The translations under genes were made by a program, and so were the position numbers. DNA of 64,000 nt. It comes from Raphanus sativus (lineage: Eukaryota > Streptophyta > Magnoliopsida > Brassicales > Brassicaceae). Location: contig NC_079516.1 of NCBI RefSeq assembly GCF_000801105.2, positions 11,408,001 to 11,472,000 of the forward strand. The letters run 5' to 3'. A model generated the notes under the pieces. It saw only the letters and a program-made list of their open reading frames with translations, did no database searches and was not told the DNA's origin. Every line of letters begins with the position of its first letter. Positions within the stretch are counted from its first letter, which is position 1. Below, in pieces: positions 47,345-57,984 of this stretch.

Positions 47345-47718
47345 ACTTAATTAAGTCGTCCGGAAGGTCTTCCAGCTGGACGACTTAGTAGACGACTTAT
47401 TATAAGTCGTCTGGAAGGTCTTCCAGCTGGACGACTTAGTAGACGACTTATTATAAGTCGTCTGGAAAGGTCTTCCAGCTGGACGACTTAGTAGACGACT
47501 TATTATAAGTCGTCTGAAGTCTTCCAGCTGGACGACTTAGTAGACGACTTATTATAAGTCGTCTGGAAGGTCTCCAGCTGGACGACTTAGTAGACGACTT
47601 ATTATAAGTCGTCTGGAAGGTCGTCCAGCTGACGACTTAGTAGACGACTTATAATAAGTCGTCTGGAAGGTCGTCCAGCTGGACGACTTAGTTGACGACT
47701 TATAATTAAGTCGTCTAT
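47345..47718. repeat. ~51-bp palindromic tandem array (7 units)
   Basis: AAGTCGTC starts recur at 47353, 47404, 47455, 47507, 47556, 47606, 47656 and 47708, a 49-52-bp period. Each unit has AAGTCGTCTGGAAGG, TTCCAGCTGGACGACTT and AGTAGACGACTTATTAT, so each unit contains internal inverted repeats and the array can fold on itself. It occupies an intron of the Ulp1-like pseudogene (acceptor TACTGCAG|AC near 47769). Confidence 0.92.
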
Positions 47719-47999
47719 TTAGTATTTGTTTCAAATATCTAACTCGATTCTTCTTCTATTTACTGCAGACCCGCGTGATCAACTTTTTGAGAAGGACATT
47801 AGTGAAATGTGGCCAAAATGGGACTCTGAGGTTGATGACGTGCCCGCGGAGAACATCATTAAAGTGATGTATGATCGGAGACCGTGGAAGTGGACCATGG
47901 ATTGCTGGGAAGTCACTGGTACAAAAACCCAAGTTTGTGACTCCATCGAAAAGAGCCAAAGAGATGGTTGTGGAGGAGGTGGAGGAAGACAATCAGAGA

Positions 48000-48115
48000 C
48001 CTCGGAAGGAAAGCTCGTAAAGAGGCTCCTAAAGAGGCTCCTAAAGAGGCTAGAGAAGAGGCTCCTACAGAGGCTACAGAAGAGGCTACAGAAGAGGCTA
48101 GAGAAGAGGCTAGTT
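48000..48115 (+). repeat. 12-bp coding repeat (AAAGAGGCTCCT)
   Basis: Repeated GAGGCTCCTAAA / GAAGAGGCTACA units encode a run of Glu-Ala-Pro-Lys and Glu-Ala-Thr-Glu in the pseudogene's low-complexity linker. The encoded segment would be charged and disordered. Confidence 0.8.
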
Positions 48116-48424
48116 GGGTGACCAGAGAGGAGTTAGAAAACATGTTCAAGGACTTAGGTGACATGATGAAAGAGGGGTTTAAGAAGTGCATCAGGGAGAT
48201 TAGGAAGATCTCCGATAGATTTGGAAGCTGTGGAGAAGAAGGTTGGTGTCACCAATCAGGCTACCCCTCAAGCCCCAGAAACCGGGGTTAGTAAAAAACA
48301 CCCTACCCCACAAGCCCCAGAAACCGGGGCTAGTAACAAACAGACTACTCCTCAAAAGGATCAGCCTCCACTTCAAACCAAAATCTCCTACTCCTCCCAC
48401 CAGACAGCCTGCTCCTCAAAAAGG

Positions 48425-48605
48425 CAAAGCCTACTCCTCAAACTAAACAGCCTGCTCCTCAAACTAAAACAGCCTGCTCCTCAAACTAAACAGCCTGCTC
48501 CTCAAACGAAACAGCCTGCTCCTCAAACTAAACAGCCTGCTCCTCAGACGAAACAGCCTGCTCCTCAAACGAAAAAAGCCTTCTCCACAAAAGAAACAGC
48601 CTTCT
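48425..48605 (+). repeat. 21-bp coding repeat encoding a Pro-Ala-Pro-Gln-Thr-Lys-Gln heptad
   Basis: About seven tandem copies of CCTGCTCCTCAAACTAAACAG with few changes. The repeat unit is a multiple of three and keeps one frame. It lies in the Ulp1-like pseudogene between the DUF1985 and peptidase parts. Confidence 0.9.
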
Positions 48606-48639
48606 CCTCTGCCCAAAGAGGTTAATATCAAATCTTTAA

Positions 48640-48865
48640 GTCGTCTGGTCTTTGTATAGATTTGTAAATATATAAGTCGTCTGGAAGGTTTTCCAGCTGG
48701 ACGACTTACAAATAAGTCGTCTGGAAGTTTTTCCAGCTGGAAACCTTCCAGACGACTTATTTGTTAAGTCGTCCAGCTGGAAACCTTTCCAGAAGACTTA
48801 CAAATAAGTCGTCTGAACTCCAGCTGGAACCAAATCCTCTCCCAACTTTTATTTAAGTCGTCCAG
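48640..48865. repeat. palindromic AAGTCGTC repeats in an intron
   Basis: Copies of AAGTCGTCTGGAAGGTTTTCCAGCTGGACGACTT in both orientations lie between the end of the Pro-rich exon (~48625) and an acceptor ATTGCAG|AG at 48890. Confidence 0.85.
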
Positions 48866-49439
48866 GGTTAACTTGTTCTCTTTTATTGCAGAGATTGTTG
48901 CCGGAGGATACAGCAGATGAGGCGATCTCGGTATATAAGATCTTTGCCGGAGGATAAAGCAGATGGTGTCACCTCCAAGAGATTGTTCCTCTCACTTCAC
49001 TGACCAACCGAGCTTCGCTTCCACGATCAACAACCGAGCTTCGCTTCCACCGATCCAGCTTCAGCTTCAGAACCGAGCCTGGTTGTATTGGACCAAACAG
49101 CTCCCACTGCTTCTGTGCGTGCAGGAGTGACGAACGAAGAAACCTGCTCCCACGCAGATATCTCCTTATACGGCAGAGAGAAGGAAACTCCTTTAGGTGG
49201 GAAAGTATAATCCATTTCCCACACTAAACAGACCTAAGATGAAGGAGCTCGCTGATTGGTTGAAAACTGATCCGTAAGTGATTGCTTTACCCATAATAGC
49301 TTGATTTAGTCTACCAAAACTGATTGCTTTTTTGTTTGCAGTGATTATTTCACTAAGGAAGAGGACAAACCCACGTACATCACCAACTTGGTGGTATCAA
49401 AAACTCCGGACATCCAAAGCATGGCTGGAAGACGTAGTA

Positions 49440-49780
49440 AGTCTTCTGCTTATCTTTAAGTCGTCTGGTAACTTGTCTTTGTATAGATTTGTAAATATAT
49501 AAGTCGTCTGAAGGTTTTCCAGCTGGACGACTTATTTGTAAAGTCGTCCAGCTGGAAAACCTTCCAGAAGACTTACAAATAAGTCGTCTGGTAACTTGTC
49601 TTTGTATAGATTGTAAATATATAAGTCGTCTGGAAGGTTTTCCAGCTGGACGACTTACAAATAAGTCGTCTGGAAGGTTTTCGAGCTGGAAAACCTTCCA
49701 GACGACTTATTTGTAAGTCGTCCAGCTGGAAAACCTTCCAGACGACTTATTTGTAAGTCGTCTGGAAGGTTCTAACTTGT
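49440..49780. repeat. palindromic AAGTCGTC repeats in an intron
   Basis: Two related ~160-bp halves, each with TTTGTATAGATT..GTAAATATATAAGTCGTC and inverted copies. They fill the space between GTAAGTCTTC (donor near 49437) and the acceptor ATGCAG|CA at 49798. Confidence 0.88.
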
Positions 49781-50709
49781 ATTATTTTTATATGCAGCAT
49801 ATAGATGCTTGGAATGAATGTGCTGAGGCAGAGGTATAAGGAGAACCCACAATGTTTCCGGAGCGAGCGAATGTGCTTCCTGGATCACAACTTTACCCAG
49901 TCTTGGAGAGAACAGTATCTGGTCTTCAAAACATCGTCGTCTGATCACAATGGTTTAGGAAAAATGCTACCTAGTGGGGCGGCGAGTTTTGTATGACGGA
50001 TCAATGCCTTCATTTTGCCAATCAAACAAGAAGTGGGGGGAGGACATTGATGATATCTATGCGCCACTGAACTTGGACAACAAACATTGGGTGGCTATTT
50101 GGATATCGATCCCTAAGAGGCACATAGTCGTCTGGGACAGCATACCTTCAACTACCATACCAGAAAGATGGGATGAGATAATGGAGCCTTTTCTCGAGAT
50201 GGTCCCTTATCTGATTGTGGAGTGCGGAGACCAGATTGCATGGGTTGGAGCGAACACTTATGAGAGACTCCTCAAAGATGTACCCACGGCCCCACAATGG
50301 GTGATTGTGGCGTGTACGCTGCAAAGTACATTGAATGTCATGGCTCTTGGGGTCCCCCTTTAGCCCTAAAGACTTTGCTAGGTCCAATGCGAAGACTATG
50401 AGGGATACTATGGCTTTGGCTATATGGACGGAGCTTGTTGATCAGCATCTGAAAGATAATGAGGATGGTGGTATGTTTGTAGGCATGTATGATTAGATAC
50501 ACAAATCAATTTGTATAGATTTTTTTAACTTGTATAGATTTTTTAACTTGTATAGATTTTTAACTTGTATAGATACACAAATCAATTTGTATTATTGGAA
50601 CTATTTGTATACACAAATCTATTTGTATATTGAACTATTTGTTTACACAAATCTATGTAGTGTTTTGTGGGCATGTATGATTTATTTGATTTTTCTAACT
50701 TGTATAGAT

Positions 50710-51130
50710 TTTCTAACTTACAAATAAGTCGTCTGGAAGGTTTTCCAGCTGGACGACGACTTACAAATAAGTCGTCTGGAAGGTTTTCCAGCTGGAGACT
50801 TACAATAAGTCGTCTGGGAAGGTTTTCCAGCTGACGACTTAACAAATTAAGTCGTCTGGAAGGTTTTCCAGCTGGAGCGACTTACAAAATACACTTGAAG
50901 GGATAGTAGAAGGTAGTCTAAACACTGGACGACTTAAATACACTGGACGACTTAAATACACTGGACGACTCGTAAAGGTCGTCTAAAAAAATACACTTGA
51001 AGGGATAGTAGAGGTAGGTAGTCTAATACACTGGACGACTTCGTAGAAGGTAGACGAAACACTGGACGACTTAGTTAGTCGTCTGGAGCGGAATCAAGAC
51101 TGACGACTTTATTTAGGTCGTCTGGACAAC
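50710..51130. repeat. palindromic AAGTCGTC repeats between the two MULE genes
   Basis: Repeats continue after the peptidase pseudogene, with degraded ACTGGACGACTTAAATAC units near 50930..50970, up to the end of the transposase gene. Confidence 0.85.
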
Positions 51131-51133
51131 TAG

Positions 51134-53400
51134 TCAACTGTTGTTACATTGTGGTTTCGTATGGCCAGTTTCCTTGCAGTTTGAGCATCTCCGTGCCCTG
51201 TGTTTCTTCCTGGGTTTGTGTCCCCTCATCCTAGATAGCTCCAACCAAGATTGCCATCTTGATTTCTTCTGTCTCCCCGGACCACGCTTTACGTTTGGAG
51301 GAAAGCATTCTCGTTCCTCAATTATGTTGTGACACGATAGGATATATATTCTCTGAGTATCCTGCATACAGATGATTCTTTGAGTAAAGTGGACATACAA
51401 GTGTGTCGATATGCACACCAGCATGTGTTCCAGCTGCTATAGCATGAGAGCAAGGTATTTTCTCCACTCCATAGACACCACAACCACACTTTACATGTTC
51501 CAAATCAACCGCACAGTCCATTTTGCCACCTTTGACAAAGAAACGCCATCCATCAATTGGTTCGACCGTCATCGTATCCGCTATCTCTGATCGAACAGCA
51601 AGCAAGTATTCAACACCCCGGCTATGTACAGTTGGGAGACTCAAAGCATCTTGTCTCCTTTTCCAATACCATTTTCCTAACTTCTGCCTTATGAACTCCA
51701 GCAGGAACGGAATCGGAAATCCTCTTGCTCGCTTCAGTGCGGAATTAATAGATTCAGCGATGTTGCTTGTTTTTATGTTGAACCTGTTCCCCTTACAATA
51801 AACCCTTGACCATAGCTTGGCGTCGGCCTTCTCCAAATACGTTGCAAGTTCCGGGTTTGCACTCCGTATCTCAGCCATGTACGGTTTAAAATCGTGAACC
51901 GTGTGCGCATAAGCAGCCCCTTTCACCAAGTACATGAGATGTTTCCCTTTAAACTTTTTGACAATGTTATCTTGAAGGTGATAATAACATATTCCTCGGG
52001 TTGCCCAAGGAAACACCTTCTCACACGCACTTTTAATGGCCCGCGTGCCGGTCAGAGACTATCACCAGAGGCTTGTCATGAGATATACAACTAGCCAATT
52101 TTGTTGAAAAACCATTCCCAAGAAGGTTCATCTTTCAGCATCCACGATCCAAAAGCCAATGGGAATATCTGAAAATTGCCATCTTGTGCGGCTGCAACTA
52201 CATAACACCTCCATACTTTCCACTTAGGTGAGTTCCATCCACCACAATGACCCTTCTCTGATACTTAAAACCTTTGATAGAAGCTCAAAAGAGAGAAATA
52301 GATACTTAAATCTTTTCTCAGAATCAAGTTCTATAGCCGTGATAGAATCAGGATTTGCAATGGAGATTTGCTCGAGATATGAAGGCAGACGCGGAATACC
52401 CTTCTTCTGCTGATCCTCTCACCAATTTCTGTGCATATAACAGTGCTCTGTATGAAGTGGTGTAATCAAGCGTCATGCCAAACATGTTCTTCATTGCATC
52501 AGTGATATGCTGTGGAGTTATCCCATCAATGATCCCAACACGATCAATGAAAAGACTACCAACATACTTTGGAGTACAGTGTCTCCGCTGAGCGATTCGG
52601 TCTCAATTGAGCATAAATGTTTTCCACATACTTTGTTACCCAAAACGTGTTTGACCATGTTTCACACTCGCTCTGATCTTCCATCCACAACCGCTAACCC
52701 GACATATATTGCCACAAGGAGAGTTTTTTGTTGATTTGTATATTCTGAAAGAAACCTTCCCCTCACTGCTGTCAACCGCAGCTCTGAAAGCAGTGCATCC
52801 TTGCTAACAAAACTCTGGTTGACATAGATGCTGGTACAATCCGATTTTCCTCCTTCAATAGCATTGTCTTAGCATATGTCTTTTCAATTTCTTCAAAACA
52901 AATATTATCATCATCTTCCTCGTCCTCATCTAGAACCTTTCCATAAAGACTGTAATCCCCACCATTCTGATCCGTTTCACCAACAATAGTGTTATCAGCA
53001 TCCTCCTCCCCATTTTCTCCTCCCCATTTTCCTCCTCCCCATCTTGATTTTTCATCTTTCAACAGACTCATTATCACCAACATCTTCAAACATTCATCAG
53101 CCTCATCATTATCACCAACATCTTCTTCCCATTCACCAGCTTCATCATTATCACCAACATCTTCTTCCCATTCACCGCTTCTCATTATCACCAGCTTCTT
53201 CTCTTTTCTCTGAAACCGTTTCCACCTTGCTGCGGCTTGATACACAAAGACATACTCTATGCGTTTTGAGTATCTCGAGCAAGTTTCGAACTTGTCTATC
53301 ACTTGTAAACATGAATGGGGGACTGCTTGGAGTCATCATCATTTCTGCTGGTAATGAGTAGCTAATCTCCACAGTCACTGATTCATGTCCAGGTTATAAA
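51134..53400 (-). pseudogene. Mutator-like (MULE) transposase, frameshifted
   Basis: The best-preserved part (52016..51318) encodes the helical end of the MULE catalytic domain (CYYHLQDNIVKKF, NIAESINSALKRAR) and a SWIM zinc finger (KCGCGVYGVEKIPCSHAIAA). Downstream, in another frame after a one-base shift, come RGPGRQKKSRWQSW and a CCHC knuckle (CSNCKETGHTKPQC, stop near 51134). Upstream, the DDE-associated VIVSDRHA lies in yet another frame, and an N-terminal acidic part has a repeated GEWEEDVGDNDEA motif (53100-53170). The shifts make it non-functional. Confidence 0.78.
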
Positions 53401-53619
53401 TCTTCTTGAGCCATTGCAACAAGTTCAGCATGTGTTGAATCTTCATTCAATAAAAACAATCTTGCTCCTTTGAGATCATCAACCACAAAATCCCAACGGA
53501 AATCTCTCAACAACCATTCTCCATACACTGCATGTAACTTAAAAATCATCTGCAAATATTCAAAATAAAACCACATTAGTAAACATAGAGAAAATGAAGA
53601 AGTTCAACAAACATTATCG

Positions 53620-54445
53620 CAGACGACTTAGATTTAAGTCGTCCAGAAGACTTAAAGGTAAGTCGTCTAAAGAGGTCACTTTTGCAATTGAAAATTAAAA
53701 GGGACGACTTAATTCTAAGTCGTCCGGCTTTGTTTGTTAAAAAAAAAAAATTCAGACGACTTATATATAAGTCGTCTACGAAAAACGGGCTAGTTTTTGC
53801 ATTTGACCGAATCGTGTCAGATCTTTGACTATTTCTGGACGACTTATAAATCAGTCGTCTCTGGAAAGTATAAATTTCAATATTTTTATTCAACTAGACG
53901 ACTTACACGTAAGTCGTCCCAGGTTAGTTTTGTAATTGAAAAATAAAACTTGAAAATTTAACTTTCTCCAGACGACTTAACTAAAAGTCGTCCAGCTAGA
54001 CGACTTAATTTAAGGTCGTCCGTAAGCAAGGTTTTGGCGACTTAATTGGGAAATTCTGGACGACTTTGCCTTTTCCCCGGACGACTTTTAATTAAGTCTT
54101 CTCTGACGGGGACGACTTTATATTTGTCGTCTAATAAATTATTATGAAGTTTTATTTTTCAACTACAAAACTAACCTTAAAAGCGACTTACACGTAAAGT
54201 CGTCTAGTTTAATAAAATAATTGAATTTTTAACCTTTCCGAGAGGACGACTGAATTATAAAGTCGTCCAGAAATAGTCAAAGATCTGACACGATTTCGGT
54301 CAAATGCAAAAACTAGCCTGTTTTCTCGTAGACGAACTTATATATAAGTCGTCTGGACTGTTTTTTTTCACCAAACAAAGCTGGACGACTTAGTTTTAAG
54401 TCGTCCGTTTTGACCAGAAGACTCATCAGTAAGTCTTCTACATAC
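53620..54445. repeat. palindromic AAGTCGTC repeats, right arm
   Basis: Many AAGTCGTC/GACGACTT copies. The stretches 53700..53930 and 54150..54400 are partly inverted copies of each other: TCAAAGATCTGACACGATT..GGTCAAATGCAAAAACTAG reads forward near 54280 and as its complement near 53790. The arm therefore contains a large foldback. Confidence 0.82.
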
Positions 54446-54752
54446 AGATATGCTTACTTGTAGTCTTCTACGCGAACAGATTTTGAAAAAAAATTCAATT
54501 CGTACCTTCACTAGGTGAGATGACTTTGTTTGCACACAGGGTCTTCTCCAACCACCCAGAACCTCAAACGAAAGCAACCGTAAGTCAAAACGAAAAGAAA
54601 ATATGGCTCCAAACAATTTTGAATCAAAAGCTTCAGTTTTTTGGATGAATATGGAGAGAAGTGAAAGAAATGTTGTTTTTAGTTCATAACAATTGAAACA
54701 GAGAGAGTGTAAAGAGATTTACGTGGCATTAAAGGGCATTAAAAGCTCCAAA

Positions 54753-54852
54753 NNNNNNNNNNNNNNNNNNNNNNNNNNNNNNNNNNNNNNNNNNNNNNNN
54801 NNNNNNNNNNNNNNNNNNNNNNNNNNNNNNNNNNNNNNNNNNNNNNNNNNNN
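54753..54852. other. assembly gap (100 N)
   Basis: A run of exactly 100 N, the usual placeholder for a gap of unknown size between scaffolded contigs. The right end of the MULE is missing here. Confidence 0.99.
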
Positions 54853-55372
54853 CCCATGGGCCTAAATAATTCCTCCTTTGAAACTAACAAGGGAAAGCAA
54901 TAAAACGGGGCCCAACTTAATTAATTTATATGTTTGCAAAGTCAAATGCTAGTTCTAATGGACGTTTATATAAAAGGAACATGACTACAAGCTTTTATCA
55001 AATCTATATTATTACAACTTTCCAAACACAACTTGTAATCTAAGATTTTTTTTGTCAACATATAATATCCATAGATAATCTCATAAATTCCATAGAATCG
55101 CGATTAAGTTTCGCTCCTTTCTATTTCATAAATAACTACTACTTTCTTGTAGTGAAAAAAATGTCGAGTGATGTTGCGGTGTAAGCAGAAAGCAAAAAAT
55201 CCAAGCTGGTTTTGTACTTTTCCACCCGTCACCGTTCAGTTTATCCAATTGACATGAAACTCAGATAAACAGGAGCACGTGGCAGCATCTGAGCGTCCAT
55301 AATGCCTACAAGGCATGTAAACGCTAAAACAAAACGCTATTTCTTATTGTTATCGCCGCCACTGGAGGTGAA
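54853..55372. other. intergenic after the gap
   Basis: AT-rich DNA between the gap and the first retroposon. No gene was recognised. Confidence 0.4.
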
Positions 55373-56322
55373 TAATTGCTTCTTACTTTTTTTTTTTGTT
55401 TTGCCGTCTAATATTATTAAAAGTCAAAAAGGTCAAGAAAAAACATACATATTACATAGAAGGCCCAAAAAACGGACATAACCAAACGAACTAGGCCCAA
55501 CAGACCGATACAATTTCCAAACCCAAAACCGGAAAAAGTGACCCGACCCGCCACCGCGCACCGCACCACGTGGAATGCTCTCACGCCCAAAAAACGCGTG
55601 GCAAGAAAAACGTCACGTCACCATCGGAATCGATGGAAATCACCGCCGGGACCGCTAATCATCTCTTCACCGGAGCACGAGCCACCATCATCGTCTACGA
55701 TTGAAAGTCGCCACTGTAACAGATCAATCACCTGACCACCGGATTCCACCGGAAAACATATCTCGGAAAACCAAACCCACTTTCAACGACAAATGTTAAA
55801 AGTATCGGGTTTCAGTTTCTTCCACATAAACGCCGCAGCATAGAGAGCTTCATCGAGAAATTCCAAATTTCCTCCACGCTCGGCCACCACACACGAATAC
55901 AAACATCAACAACGCGAAATCCTTCCACGAGAAACGACGATAGCCGGCGACCACCTCCGAGAAAGACACGGCGCAGCCCCAGAGTCAACAAGCCAACCAT
56001 CCATCTAATGGTAGATGCGATGCTGGAGACTAAACCCGGCGACGATGGTTTTATACAAGCGACCTCGTTCCGGCACCGAAAAAAACCATAGGAAAGGGAA
56101 TCCGAGTTTCCCATTTCCACCAATAACGACATGCAACAAGGAAAAGAGAAAAAAACACAAAACGGAGCCGGACCGACGGCGGCTATGAGAACCGCTCGTC
56201 GGCCGGGAACACTATTAACAATGAGAGACGGTGGAGAGAAGTCAGAGAATTAAAATCTAGAGAGAGAACTAAAGCTTTTTTTAGATAAGATAAGATACTA
56301 TGTTTTAATTGCTTCTTACTTT
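55373..56322 (-). mobile_element. Retroposon (LINE-derived or SINE-like) with 17-bp target duplication
   Basis: TAATTGCTTCTTACTTT occurs at 55373..55389 and 56306..56322. Directly after the left copy is a T tract, the poly-A tail of a minus-strand insertion. The body (about 916 bp) is GC-rich compared with its surroundings. It has an ORF-like stretch on the minus strand (56132..55812) without a recognised domain and ends, on the minus strand 5' side, in sequence like LINE 5' leaders (CTTTAGTTCTCTCTCTAG). No reverse transcriptase is present. Confidence 0.72.
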
Positions 56323-56382
56323 AATTTGTTTGTCGTAAAAAAAATCCTAGCAAAACTGATAACATATTAAAAGTACATGGTT

Positions 56383-56881
56383 GTTAAAAAAACATTTTTT
56401 TCATCTTAAGAGTTTTATTTACGGGTCTAAGCCCAAAAACCAAAGTACAACAAACAAACCCAATATACAATGGGCTAAACTAAAAAAAAACCGAGAAAGG
56501 GGCTAAAGCCCAAACGAAACATCTAGTCGCATCTCCTCTCGCCATGCGTCGAGACATGCGCAGACGACTCCACGTATCGAAACTCACACGAACACGCGTC
56601 GTTCTGAGACGCCACCAACCTACATCACCGGAGAAGACGCAAACCACCACTGGTTTCGCCGGGACACGTGGTGTCTGCAGTCGCCTCACCCATTCCTCCT
56701 AGGCTCCATTGAACGGAGAGCTTCATCGAGAACAACCCCGAGATCTCATCCAGAGCCGCTTGAGTCACCATCGCCATCGTCGAAGCTTCCTTAGCTTACA
56801 TCGAGAATAGAAAACTCATCCGGAAGCGAAGCCATCAAACTCACCAGAGTCATCAATCGGAAACCAGAGTTAAAAAAACAT
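56383..56881 (-). mobile_element. Second, shorter retroposon with 13-bp target duplication
   Basis: GTTAAAAAAACAT occurs at 56383..56395 and 56869..56881, with a short T tract after the left copy. The 473-bp body shares features with the neighbouring retroposon: repeated GCCCAAA near its 3' end and the phrase AGAGCTTCATCGAGAA (56715 here, 55848 there). It seems to be a truncated member of a related family. It is non-coding. Confidence 0.65.
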
Positions 56882-57777
56882 ATTACAATTACAGAGAAAA
56901 AGAAATGAAAACGAAAATTTAAATAAAGTATCAGGGAAATTAAATACTTTGGTCAGTCGATTACGTATCATGCACAATAGAAAAATAATAAAATTCCTGA
57001 TATTGCATTTATTGGGGAACTGCATAAATCCACATGCAGTTTTTCTCTAAGATTTTTCTTTTTTTTTGGTTGATAAACTGGTCAAAAAATTACCATTTGA
57101 CTCATTAATGATTTTTGGTGCATTATATTTTAACACCGTCAACAAAAATAAAAGGAAAGAGGAGAAGGTTGTTTAGTTTAATACTATATTGTGCATGGGA
57201 ATCCAAAAAATTATAATATAAAAAAAAGGGGGAAAGCCGACACAATTATAAAAGAAATTGTTGGGGGTAAATATATATGAAATGCTGAAAAGGTGAGAAA
57301 GAAAAAATAGTAGTATAATTGTCCCCCGTCCAGAGAGAGAGAGAGAGAAAGTGAGAAGAAAGGCTCCTTTGTCTCGGACAAACAAAAAGAAATCAAAGCT
57401 AAGAAAGTCTCTCACAAAGCCGCCTTCGGTGGTTCTATTCTAGAGAAAGAAGTCACTTTTTTGTTAGTTTGCAGAGAGGAAGAGTAGGAATAACTCATCA
57501 CCGGTGGAATCTCAGCCGTTGAATCAGATCGGTGGATATATATATATATAGAGAGAGAGAGAGAGTTGTGGTCTAAATAATTAGTAGTAGTAAGGAGTAG
57601 ATTTCTTGGGTAAAATGAAGTTTTGATATTTTTCTGGGGAAGAGAGAAAAGTTTTAGTGGAAAAAAGGTTTCTTAGGAAAAGCTGATTGACTGACTTCTT
57701 TGGTCAGCTGAAAAAAACAGAGTAGGAAGAGAGAGAGAAGAAGAAGAAAGAAGCTGTGATTTTATTGTTGGGGGGAC
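56882..57777. other. intergenic: IDD1 promoter and 5' leader
   Basis: AT-rich DNA followed by a purine-rich leader with (GA)n tracts near 57334 and 57551 and a TATATATATATA run near 57537. GA-rich leaders are typical of plant transcription-factor genes. No other gene was recognised. Confidence 0.45.
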
Positions 57778-57948
57778 ATGGCACCGGTTGAATTAGAGAA
57801 CTCATCAACGGTTTCAGGGGAAGCAAGCGGCGTCTCCTCCACCGGAAACCTAAACCCACCTCCCAAGAAGAAACGTAACCTCCCCGGAATGCCTGGTATG
57901 GCTACTTTTTTCTTAAATATCCAAACTAAGTTTTTTTCACTGATATTT

Positions 57949-57984
<36 letters not shown>

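Larger units (their letters stand above)
46488..50496 (+). pseudogene. DUF1985 / Ulp1-like cysteine peptidase gene of the MULE, frameshifted
   Basis: Exon-like blocks read MDIPELPRRLYTLGEEP and VFIKVQGAGIWWASRLVHHLLGLKL (DUF1985, 46488..46796). Shifted-frame DUF1985 continuations lie to ~47330. Then come 47769..48625 with Lys/Glu-Ala and Pro-Gln-Thr-Lys repeats, and a C48 peptidase domain at about 49800..50496. In the peptidase the His (LDNKHWVAIWI) and Asp (IVVWDSIPS) are in one frame. A single extra G shifts the frame just before the GDCGVYAAKY motif that holds the catalytic Cys, and a further shift follows. The gene ends at a TAG at 50494..50496. The native family removes SUMO-like modifiers, but this copy cannot make a complete enzyme. 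Confidence 0.75.
44925..54752. mobile_element. Decayed Kaonashi-type MULE carrying a Ulp1-like peptidase gene
   Basis: One unit holds a plus-strand DUF1985/Ulp1-like pseudogene (46488..50496) and a minus-strand Mutator-like transposase pseudogene (51134..~53400), the gene pair of Kaonashi MULEs known from Arabidopsis. The left edge, near 44925, has the phrase ACTCAAAACTTGGAGTCAAACCC seen at ends of such Brassicaceae elements. Arrays of AAGTCGTC and its complement GACGACTT fill the arms and introns. The right edge is lost in the N gap at 54753. Both genes contain frameshifts, so this copy is dead. I could not define terminal inverted repeats or a target duplication. Confidence 0.78.

Noticed and set aside
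47353..47715. CRISPR-like array
   Set aside because: The repeats are regularly spaced, but the spacers are themselves repeats, there are no cas genes and the DNA is a plant genome. It is a palindromic transposon repeat.
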